Source: JAQVXR01 sp050945755
GTDB taxonomy: Bacteria > Bacillota > Dehalobacteriia > Dehalobacteriales > Dehalobacteriaceae
Direction of reading: 5' to 3'
DNA length: 14,313 nucleotides
NCBI GenBank assembly: GCA_050945755.1
Contig: JBMNTN010000053.1
Coordinates: forward strand, 1-14,313
The position numbers and the translations under genes were made by a program. This document shows positions 1 to 6,476 of this stretch, piece by piece (position 1 is the stretch's first letter; each line of letters starts with the position of its first letter). The notes under the pieces were generated by a model that made no database searches, was not told the origin of the DNA, and saw only the letters and a list, made by a program, of their open reading frames with translations.

Positions 1-213
1 GCGTTTTTGAATTTCCACAAATGCCTGCACTTCAAAAATCATTTTTTTAACATTTTGTAAACCAATCAGTTCATTAAGCTCTTTATGGATTTCTTTAATG
101 CGTGCTTTGCTGTCCTGCTCTTCCCGCCGGATACTGCCGGCTTCTTCTGTGTTTTCCCGGTAAAATATCGCTTCTGTTTTCAGCCCGCCAGACCTAAAAG
201 GAAATCGAATCAT
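1..213 (-). CDS. spoVK: Stage V sporulation protein K, N-terminal 71 residues (partial)
   Basis: Only the first 71 codons are present; the frame is still open at the left edge. The ATG at 213 follows a strong AGGAGGTG ribosome site (222-229), which fixes the start. The translation has a charged, probably helical stretch (residues about 18-45), then ELNELIGLQNVKK (residues 46-57 onward) and a VEIQKR end. This is how the N-terminus of SpoVK/CbbX-type AAA+ ATPases reads just before the Walker A region; B. subtilis SpoVK has a similar EIEKEM..LVGMEEMKR...NQKR arrangement, from memory. SpoVK is a mother-cell protein needed for late spore maturation, so this gene argues for an endospore former. It lies downstream of hfq but is separated by a terminator-like hairpin and has its own promoter candidate. 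The Walker motifs lie outside the window, so the assignment rests on the N-terminus and gene order. Confidence 0.8.
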   Translation of the reverse strand, partial: MIRFPFRSGGLKTEAIFYRENTEEAGSIRREEQDSKARIKEIHKELNELIGLQNVKKMIFEVQAFVEIQKR

Positions 214-250
214 TTCCTGGCACCTCCTAAAAAGAAGGGATACTATTATC

Positions 251-279
251 ATTATATTTTGCTTTTTTCTTCTTGTGCA
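251..279 (-). promoter_or_regulatory. Candidate sigma-A-type promoter for spoVK
   Basis: On the minus strand TGCACA (279-274, 4 of 6 to TTGACA) is followed by a 17-base spacer and a perfect TATAAT (256-251), about 40 bases upstream of the spoVK start. In B. subtilis spoVK is expressed in the mother cell under sigma-E, so this would be an unusual input. A weaker sigma-E-like alternative is TATATA (310-305), 14 bases, TCGACAAT (290-283). Neither is proven. Confidence 0.4.
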
Positions 280-311
280 CAAATTGTCGAGCAGGGCATG
301 TTTTTATATAG

Positions 312-342
312 AAAAAGGCACAACTGTTTTGTTATGCCTTTT
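312..342 (-). terminator. Rho-independent terminator after hfq
   Basis: Read on the minus strand, AAAAGGCA (342-335) pairs with TGCCTTTT (320-313). There is one mismatch and three more pairs towards an ACAAAA-type loop, and a run of U closes the 3' side. It begins 40 bases after the hfq stop and separates the mutS-hfq unit from spoVK. The stem is rather AT-rich, so read-through is possible. Confidence 0.6.
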
Positions 343-381
343 ACACATTATATATTTTGTTTTCTAACATAAAATTAGGGG

Positions 382-618
382 TTATTCTGTTTTTTCCATC
401 ATTAGATTAACCGGTTTTCCGGGCATGATCGTAGATATAGCATGTTTGTAAACCATTTGCTGCTTACCTTCTACATCCATTACCACCGTAAAATTATCAA
501 ATCCCTTAACCAGTCCCCTAATCTGAAACCCGTTGACCAGATAGATAGTGACCGGGGTATTATCTTTTCGTACCTGATTGAGAAAAAAGTCCTGTAAATT
601 AAAAGAAGGTTTTGTCAT
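382..618 (-). CDS. hfq: RNA chaperone Hfq
   Basis: A 78-residue Sm-like protein of normal length for Firmicute Hfq. The Sm1 region is present (LQDFFLNQVRKDNTPVTIYL, residues 8-27, followed by a GFQIRGLVKGFDNF strand pair), and the Sm2 signature YKHAIST lies at residues 57-63. Hfq forms a hexameric ring that binds U-rich and A-rich RNA and helps small RNAs pair with mRNAs. The ATG at 618 overlaps the miaA stop in an ATGA arrangement, and a GGAGGG ribosome site lies inside the end of miaA, so the two are translationally coupled. The miaA-hfq order is conserved very widely across bacteria. The short acidic C-terminus (MMEKTE) is typical of Gram-positive Hfq, which lacks the long enterobacterial tail. 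Confidence 0.97.
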   Translation of the reverse strand: MTKPSFNLQDFFLNQVRKDNTPVTIYLVNGFQIRGLVKGFDNFTVVMDVEGKQQMVYKHAISTIMPGKPVNLMMEKTE

Positions 619-1619
619 TGGTTTCCCTCCAAATTTTGGTTTATGTATTCTTCTACAGCAATTCCCAGACTCCTGCCAATATACTTAGCAATTTCTTGGG
701 CGCATTGGTCATTATTTTCATATTGTCCCAAATCAAACCATTTAATTCTCCGGTCTCTTTTAAACCACGTATATTGTCTTTTAGCAAAACGCCTGGTATC
801 TCTCTTGATAAGATTGATCGCCTCATTTTTTGTCAGTATCCCGTTTAAATAAGCAGCTACCTGCCGGTAGCCTAAACCCTGCATAGAATTAAGGCAGGGA
901 TTATACCCCTGTTTTAAGAGAGTTTTTACCTCATTAATCAAGCCTGATTCTATCATTTGATCAACCCGTTGATTAATGCGCCCATAGAGTATTTCACGTT
1001 CCCGAAAAAGTCCAACTAAAACAAGCTGATATCCCGGGTTACTCTCTCCTGAGCCCTCTTGCAATTCTGACAATGTTCTTTTGGTCTGGCGAAAGATTTC
1101 CAGCGCCCTGATGATTCGCTTGGTATCATTGGGGTGAATCTTTTCAGCCGCTGCTTTGTTAATGCCGGACAGTTCCTTGTGTAAAAGGTGTGAGCCGTAT
1201 TTTTCTGCTTCTTCCCACTTAGATTGGCGATATTCCCCATCAAAATTCATTTCTGTAAAGTTATATGGATCAATGACAGAGTTAATATAAAGGCCTGTGC
1301 CTCCTACAATAAGAGGAAGCTTCCTTTCTTTATTTAACTCACTGATGGTTTTGCGCACCATTTTTTGATAGTCAGCTACACTAAAAACTTCATCCGGATT
1401 AACTATATCAATCATGCGATGTGGTATTTTCCTACCAGAAGGGGCGTACATCTCTTCTTCTCGGATTTTTGCCGTGCCAATGTCCATATCACGATAGACC
1501 TGCATGGAATCACCTGAAATAATCTCCGCGCCTAAAAGATCTGCTATTCTGATTGACAATTCAGTTTTTCCCACCGCAGTAGGCCCGACGATTACAGCTA
1601 CTTTTTCTTTTTCGATCAT
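615..1619 (-). CDS. miaA: tRNA dimethylallyltransferase MiaA
   Basis: MiaA transfers a dimethylallyl group from DMAPP to N6 of A37 in tRNAs that read codons starting with U, making i6A37. The P-loop GPTAVGKT is at residues 12-19, then GDSMQVY (36-42), a PHRMIDI stretch, the VGGTGLY motif near 105, GLGYRQ in the tRNA-binding part, and a basic TRRFAKRQYTWF end region. I choose the ATG at 1619 (334 residues): GGAGG (1632-1628) lies 8 bases before it, whereas an in-frame TTG at 1634 falls on that ribosome site and would add five residues. It starts 32 bases after mutL and overlaps hfq by four. MiaB, which acts next on i6A37, is encoded in a separate unit at 9641-10957. Confidence 0.97.
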   Translation of the reverse strand: MIEKEKVAVIVGPTAVGKTELSIRIADLLGAEIISGDSMQVYRDMDIGTAKIREEEMYAPSGRKIPHRMIDIVNPDEVFSVADYQKMVRKTISELNKERKLPLIVGGTGLYINSVIDPYNFTEMNFDGEYRQSKWEEAEKYGSHLLHKELSGINKAAAEKIHPNDTKRIIRALEIFRQTKRTLSELQEGSGESNPGYQLVLVGLFREREILYGRINQRVDQMIESGLINEVKTLLKQGYNPCLNSMQGLGYRQVAAYLNGILTKNEAINLIKRDTRRFAKRQYTWFKRDRRIKWFDLGQYENNDQCAQEIAKYIGRSLGIAVEEYINQNLEGNQ

Positions 1620-1651
1620 CCCACCTTCCTCCAATTGTTTAAACTTGTTAT

Positions 1652-3421
1652 TTAGTTTCGCATAAATCTTTTTTGAATTTCCTCACGGTTTATTTTTATT
1701 AAAACTGGCCGCCCATGGGGACAGCTATATGGGTTATTGCTCTGTTCCAGCTGGTTCAAAAGATAACTGATATCAGCTTCAGTGAGATGTTGATTCGCTT
1801 TTACGGCACTCTTGCAAGCCATGGTGAAAAGCTCCTCTTCCACTAGCCGATCTATTTGCAATTGCTCAGACTCATTTCCTAGTTTTTCCACAATTGCTAA
1901 TAATAATTCCTCAGAATTTCCGCCACTATTCCATCGGGGAACACCACGCAATAGAAAAGTATTCTCCCCGAAATGTTCCATAATAAATCCAAGATCCTTA
2001 ATTGCCACAATATTTTTGACTAACCATAACGCCTGCTGAGGAGTTAGTTCAATTATTCCGGGGACAGCTAAATATTCTGACTCGGCTGGGTGAGTGCAAA
2101 AAGCTTTTTTAATTTTTTCAAAGCGAATCCGCTCATGGGCGGCATGCTGGTCAATAATATATAGCCCTTCCGGCCCGGAAGCCAAAATATAAGTGCCGTC
2201 TAACTGGCCAAGAACTTTCATGTTGGTAAAGACCTGTCTGTTTTCCGCTTCTGGTTCTTTCTCCTGTTCAGGTTTTCTTGTAGGTAATATTTCCAATTTA
2301 TGTGGATAAGCTGACCCCTCGCTGACTAATGAAAGTTTTTCTTGATAAATTTCTTGAACAACGTAATCTTTTTCCCTCTGTACCGGTTGGAACTTTGGCG
2401 CAGTATATGGCAGGCTTACTCTCGGAATCATATCAGTCGGCCATCGGAAAATTTCCTCCAATGCTCGTAAAAAAGAACTTTTTAAGACGGAAGGATTTCG
2501 AAACTTTATTTCCAGTTTGGTAGGGTGGACATTGACGTCAAAAGCTTGCGGATCAAGAGTAAAATGGACCACTGCGACAGGATATCTTTTGGCAGGAATT
2601 CGTGTATAAAAAGCCTCTTCTAAAATGGCAGCAAGTTCCGAACTACGCACATACCTGCCGTTGACAAAAAAGTTATAATAGTGCCGGGTAGATCTGGTAA
2701 GTTCCGGACGGGATACAAAGCCGAATATTTTCTCTTCACCGTGGTAATTAATCTCATTCATTTTTCGGGCGACATCTCCCCCGTAGACAGCAAAAACTGC
2801 CTGGGCTAAATCACCGGTTCCCGGTGACTTTAATATATTTTTCTCCTCATGTTCAAGCTCAAAAGCAATATTCGGATGGGATAAAATCATCCGGCCAATC
2901 ATATCTGAGACATGGCCTAATTCCGTATTAGCTGACTTTAAAAATTTCTTCCGGGCCGGCGTGTTGTAAAAGAGGTCCTCTACCCTCACAATTGTTCCGG
3001 AAGGACAGCCGGTTTCTACCGGTTCATTTATCGTCCCGTCTTCTATTGCTGTTTGCCAACCGACGTAACTTCCCTCCAATCGGGAAGTTATCGTCAGCTT
3101 AGAGACAGCAGCAATAGATGGTAGAGCTTCCCCACGAAATCCTAAAGTATGCAGTCTGTTTAAGTCTTCTGCGCTTTCAATTTTACTGGTTGCATGGCGC
3201 TTAGGTGCCATTAGCATGTCGGAAGGTGTCATGCCGTATCCATTGTCTCCAACCTGGATCATCTTGAGACCGCCTTCCCGAAGAGAAACTTTTATTCTGG
3301 TTGCACCGGCATCAATGGAATTCTCTACTAATTCTTTAACAACAGAAACGGGCCGTTCCACCACTTCCCCAGCAGCTATTTGATTTGCTGTTTGAGGATC
3401 CAAAACTTTAATCTGTCTCAT
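1652..3421 (-). CDS. mutL: DNA mismatch repair protein MutL (endonuclease type)
   Basis: A 589-residue MutL. The N-terminal GHKL ATPase is clear: IAAGEVVERPVSVVKELVENS (15-35), DAGA (37-40), DNGYGM (59-64) and GFRGEAL (94-100). A variable linker of about 330-395 leads to a C-terminal dimerisation/endonuclease domain with DQHAAHERIRFE (424-435), matching the metal-binding DQHA(X)2E(X)4E motif. It is followed by ACK (535-537) and CPHGRP (567-572), the other zinc/metal-site motifs. From family knowledge, such MutL proteins nick the daughter strand themselves, which fits the absence of MutH. The ATG at 3421 has an AGGAG site 8 bases upstream and lies inside the 3' end of the HDAC-family gene (14-base overlap), so translation is probably coupled to it. 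Confidence 0.97.
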   Translation of the reverse strand: MRQIKVLDPQTANQIAAGEVVERPVSVVKELVENSIDAGATRIKVSLREGGLKMIQVGDNGYGMTPSDMLMAPKRHATSKIESAEDLNRLHTLGFRGEALPSIAAVSKLTITSRLEGSYVGWQTAIEDGTINEPVETGCPSGTIVRVEDLFYNTPARKKFLKSANTELGHVSDMIGRMILSHPNIAFELEHEEKNILKSPGTGDLAQAVFAVYGGDVARKMNEINYHGEEKIFGFVSRPELTRSTRHYYNFFVNGRYVRSSELAAILEEAFYTRIPAKRYPVAVVHFTLDPQAFDVNVHPTKLEIKFRNPSVLKSSFLRALEEIFRWPTDMIPRVSLPYTAPKFQPVQREKDYVVQEIYQEKLSLVSEGSAYPHKLEILPTRKPEQEKEPEAENRQVFTNMKVLGQLDGTYILASGPEGLYIIDQHAAHERIRFEKIKKAFCTHPAESEYLAVPGIIELTPQQALWLVKNIVAIKDLGFIMEHFGENTFLLRGVPRWNSGGNSEELLLAIVEKLGNESEQLQIDRLVEEELFTMACKSAVKANQHLTEADISYLLNQLEQSNNPYSCPHGRPVLIKINREEIQKRFMRN

Positions 3422-4769
3422 TTTTTACTCCTATGTCAATTACCTGAACACTGTTTCCATCTACCAGGTGAAATTTACTCCCCGCCTGATCTTGCCAGCA
3501 GTATTGGGTAAATCTACCCTCCTCCACTGTCCGGTTAAAATCTTCAGCCGCCAATTCCCGGCAACGGGGACAAGCATGAAAGGGAGTGCGAACGGCAAAT
3601 ACATGATGAAGGAAATTGCCCTGCAGGGCATGGGAAACTACTTTGACATAACCGGAGCAGTCAGTGCAGCGGTACACCTGCTCTTCTTGCTGTTCCCGAA
3701 TTCCATCGGTATCATAATAAATATTTTTCTGACGCTTGTAAATTTTTTCCCGGCCAAATATATGGGTTAAGTCGGCTTTTTTGCGTCCTTTCCAAATTTG
3801 GAGAAGTTGGGAGATTAAATCTTTGGTATAATTAAGAAGCTCCGGATCTTTTTTAAATACGGGTAAATTCGGCTCCCGGACAAAAGAATAGTCAAGTCCC
3901 GCCATAGCCAATATAATGGCAGTGTTAACATAAGGAAGAGCAGTTTCCACAGCATATCCTCCCTCAAGCACAGCAAGATCGGGGACTAATTTTTCATTAA
4001 GCAGGGCATAACCGCCCGCTGTCATATTTAGGCTTGCTAAAGGGTCTGTATAATGATTATCTTGACCGGCTGAATTTATCACAAGATCCGGTTGAAAATC
4101 TTCCAGTATCGGCAAGATCAAATTATCTAAAACCATCAGTACTTCCCGGTCCGTTGTCCCCGGTAGTAAAGGAATATTAATCGTCTTAGCATATGCGTTA
4201 GGCCCGCCTAAATCATGGAGAAAACCGGTACCCGGGTAAAGAGTACGCCCGTCTTGATGAAACGAGATGCACAGGATATCCGGGTCATGCCAAAAAATAT
4301 CTTGTGTTCCGTCCCCATGATGCACATCGGTATCAATAATGGCAATTTTTTTGACTTTGTATTTACACCGGAGGTAATCAACAAGGATTGCTTCATTGTT
4401 AATATTGCAAAAACCCCTATTTCCATGGCTCACCCACATGGCATGATGACCCGGAGGCCGAACCATAATAAAGCCGTTTTTTACTTCTCCCTGAAAGAAG
4501 GCATCCGCTACCCGGAGCATACTGCCGACTGCAATCAAGTGGGCATCGGTAATTTGGGCAGGCACATCAGGAACACAAATATGCGTCCGGTAAATGTGCT
4601 CCAACCCGGTAGTTTGGGCGGGATATTCTTTAATCTGAGGAAGGTCCATAATACCTTCCTCAAAGAGCTGGTCCCTAGTGTATAAAAGTCTCTCCTGGCG
4701 TTCCGGGTGAGTTGGTGAAATGCTCCAGTCAAATGCTGGAAAAAAAACTACTCCAGTAGGTTTTTGCAT
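3408..4769 (-). CDS. Histone-deacetylase-family (class II-like) protein with C-terminal zinc-ribbon-like extension
   Basis: A 453-residue arginase/deacetylase-fold protein. It has the N-terminal HPE motif (21-23), RPPGHHA with catalytic His108-His109, DTDVHHGDGTQ (146-156) supplying ligands Asp148 and His150, SAGQDNHYTDPLA supplying Asp237, and LEGGY with Tyr272. All zinc and catalytic positions of class II HDACs, AcuC and acetylpolyamine amidohydrolases are therefore present, and it is likely an active deacetylase or deacylase. The substrate (protein lysine, polyamine or other) is unknown. Unlike a minimal family member, which ends near residue 330, it continues with a basic linker and two cysteine pairs, CTDC (368-371) and CPRC (400-403). 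These look like a treble-clef or zinc-ribbon fold that might bind nucleic acid or a partner. It lies between the HyuA-like gene (48 bases upstream) and mutL (14-base overlap). Confidence 0.88.
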   Translation of the reverse strand: MQKPTGVVFFPAFDWSISPTHPERQERLLYTRDQLFEEGIMDLPQIKEYPAQTTGLEHIYRTHICVPDVPAQITDAHLIAVGSMLRVADAFFQGEVKNGFIMVRPPGHHAMWVSHGNRGFCNINNEAILVDYLRCKYKVKKIAIIDTDVHHGDGTQDIFWHDPDILCISFHQDGRTLYPGTGFLHDLGGPNAYAKTINIPLLPGTTDREVLMVLDNLILPILEDFQPDLVINSAGQDNHYTDPLASLNMTAGGYALLNEKLVPDLAVLEGGYAVETALPYVNTAIILAMAGLDYSFVREPNLPVFKKDPELLNYTKDLISQLLQIWKGRKKADLTHIFGREKIYKRQKNIYYDTDGIREQQEEQVYRCTDCSGYVKVVSHALQGNFLHHVFAVRTPFHACPRCRELAAEDFNRTVEEGRFTQYCWQDQAGSKFHLVDGNSVQVIDIGVKNETD

Positions 4770-4817
4770 ATCGGTTTCCTCTCAATCATACAGGTTTTTG
4801 TCAATTAAAAATTATTT

Positions 4818-6476
4818 TTAATTGACCCGGGTTAAAAGGCCCGGTTTTATCTGCACTTCCGTATCAATAATATAGCCGGCACGGTAATAACCGCGGATCA
4901 TACTAAATATTTCACTATTAACAATTTCCACATCAGATTGGTCAATTTGAATTCCGAGATTATGGGCACGTTGTACTAAAAAAGTTTTCGCAAGTTTTAT
5001 TGCATCTTCTTCTTTTCCGGAACCTCGGTATTCTTTCTGTAAACCGTTATCCAATGAAAGCAATTTTTGCCCGGTATCAATATGTAACTTTAAGCTCATT
5101 GACGGTTTTGCCACAGCACAGCCAATAGCGTTAGCAACGCCGGCAAAAGGAGGCAAATAAGGTTTCATCCCTAATTCTTTGGCGACTCGTTCCGTCAGGC
5201 CGGGGGCAGCACCGCCGATACCCACCAAGGTGTTGGGGAATAAAGGTTCCTTTTGCAGCACTTCCCACACCCGGTAAGCCGGTTCATCCTGCCATTCTAT
5301 AATCATTTTTTTAATTTCTTCGGCAATTTTATTGACGGCCTGAGCAATTGTTTCTTCGGCAAAGGGTGGTACCTGGCTCTCCGTTAAGGAAAAAGTATTA
5401 ATGAATGCTTCCAAAGATGCTCCTTGATTTTTGCCCGGCACTCCATCTAGTATATTTAAGGCATCTGTCAAAGTAGGGTAGGCTCCACCAAAGCACACTG
5501 CTTCCCCTCTTCTTTTTTCTAAAAGGAATGGCTGAGTTCCCCTCATTTCCACCGGGGCATCACCTCCGGCTGCCACTGATTTCAGCGCCAACCCCTTGAT
5601 TTGAGTCAGATAGTTGGCTATTTTTAAGCCATTTGTTGCCGCCAATGGCACCCCTGATAGAATCAAAGAAAGGTCGGTAGTGGACCCGCCTACGTCCATC
5701 ACCACAGCAGATTCATTCCCTGCCAATAAAGCAGCAGCGCCTACCGTACTGGCTGCCGGGCCTGAATAAACTGTGGCTGCAGGAGAGCTTTCGACCTCGT
5801 TGATGGGAATTACACCTCCGTCTGCCTTCATGATATATACCGGACAGGATATACCGTATTTAGTTAAAACATTCTCCACCCCGATAATAAATTCTCTGTA
5901 AGCTTTTTTGGTGGCAGCAGTGAGCCAGGTAGTAATTATGCGGCGAGGATAGTTTAAATAGCCGGATATTCTGTGTCCTAATGTAATTTCCATATCAGGA
6001 TAGATTTCTTTGACCCAATCAGCCGCTTGTTCTTCGTGCTTTCCGTTTCGCCCGGAGAATTTACCTACCAATGCCAAATGGCGGTAACCTTTTTGGTAAA
6101 AAAATTGTGCCTTATCTTTCACTTCTTTTTCGTTAAGCGAAGCAATTTCAATACCGCGATAGTTGATTGCCCCAGATAAAACAGCAGTTTCTGTAGGATA
6201 ATCTAAAATGTCCGGATTAATGCCCGGACCGGGAATCACCATCAATCCGACATTTTCATACCTTTGCTGAGCAACAATATTTGTCAGCATCGTGGTACTG
6301 ATAACCAGCCTTTCCCAGCGAGAAACCGGTTCTATTCTTTCAAGCCGTTCCATTGCCTCGCCCAAACATCGGAGCATATTTTTAGTGGTCGGGGTTTTGA
6401 ACCAATGTATTACTTTTGCTCCGTTCATGGCAACTGCGTCGGTATAGGTTCCGCCTACGTCAATTCCAAAAATCAC
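4818..6476 (-). CDS. HyuA-type hydantoinase/oxoprolinase-family protein (ASKHA fold), lone and divergent
   Basis: A 552-residue protein opening with FGIDVGGTYTDAV (3-15), the phosphate-1 loop of hydantoinase/oxoprolinase N-terminal domains. SGPAAS (238-243), VVMDVGGSTTDLSLI (258-272) and LVGIGGAAPGL (417-427) follow, so the actin/Hsp70-like ATPase core is complete. Family members such as HyuA, 5-oxoprolinase and the acetone/acetophenone carboxylase subunits use ATP to activate cyclic amides or carbonyls, usually with a HyuB partner; none is seen here. The motif usually written GAGGGS reads AAGGDA (302-307), and the following PT.TDAN segment reads PTLTDAL (334-340), so classical hydantoinase activity is doubtful. 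The start is GTG at 6476, overlapping the mutS stop as GTGA with a weak AAGG ribosome site, which indicates coupling to mutS. The function is unknown; proximity suggests a link with repair or with the following HDAC-family protein. Confidence 0.85.
   Translation of the reverse strand: MIFGIDVGGTYTDAVAMNGAKVIHWFKTPTTKNMLRCLGEAMERLERIEPVSRWERLVISTTMLTNIVAQQRYENVGLMVIPGPGINPDILDYPTETAVLSGAINYRGIEIASLNEKEVKDKAQFFYQKGYRHLALVGKFSGRNGKHEEQAADWVKEIYPDMEITLGHRISGYLNYPRRIITTWLTAATKKAYREFIIGVENVLTKYGISCPVYIMKADGGVIPINEVESSPAATVYSGPAASTVGAAALLAGNESAVVMDVGGSTTDLSLILSGVPLAATNGLKIANYLTQIKGLALKSVAAGGDAPVEMRGTQPFLLEKRRGEAVCFGGAYPTLTDALNILDGVPGKNQGASLEAFINTFSLTESQVPPFAEETIAQAVNKIAEEIKKMIIEWQDEPAYRVWEVLQKEPLFPNTLVGIGGAAPGLTERVAKELGMKPYLPPFAGVANAIGCAVAKPSMSLKLHIDTGQKLLSLDNGLQKEYRGSGKEEDAIKLAKTFLVQRAHNLGIQIDQSDVEIVNSEIFSMIRGYYRAGYIIDTEVQIKPGLLTRVN

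Noticed and set aside
85..372. Plus-strand open frame of 95 codons at the left end
   Set aside because: It overlaps the spoVK start and its leader on the other strand, and its translation is low-complexity with no plausible ribosome site.
1619..1651. TTG at 1634 as the start of miaA
   Set aside because: It coincides with the GGAGG ribosome site that serves the ATG at 1619.
4215..4685. Plus-strand open frame of 156 codons
   Set aside because: It lies entirely antisense to the well-supported HDAC-family gene, has no family-like motifs, and arises from that gene's codon pattern.
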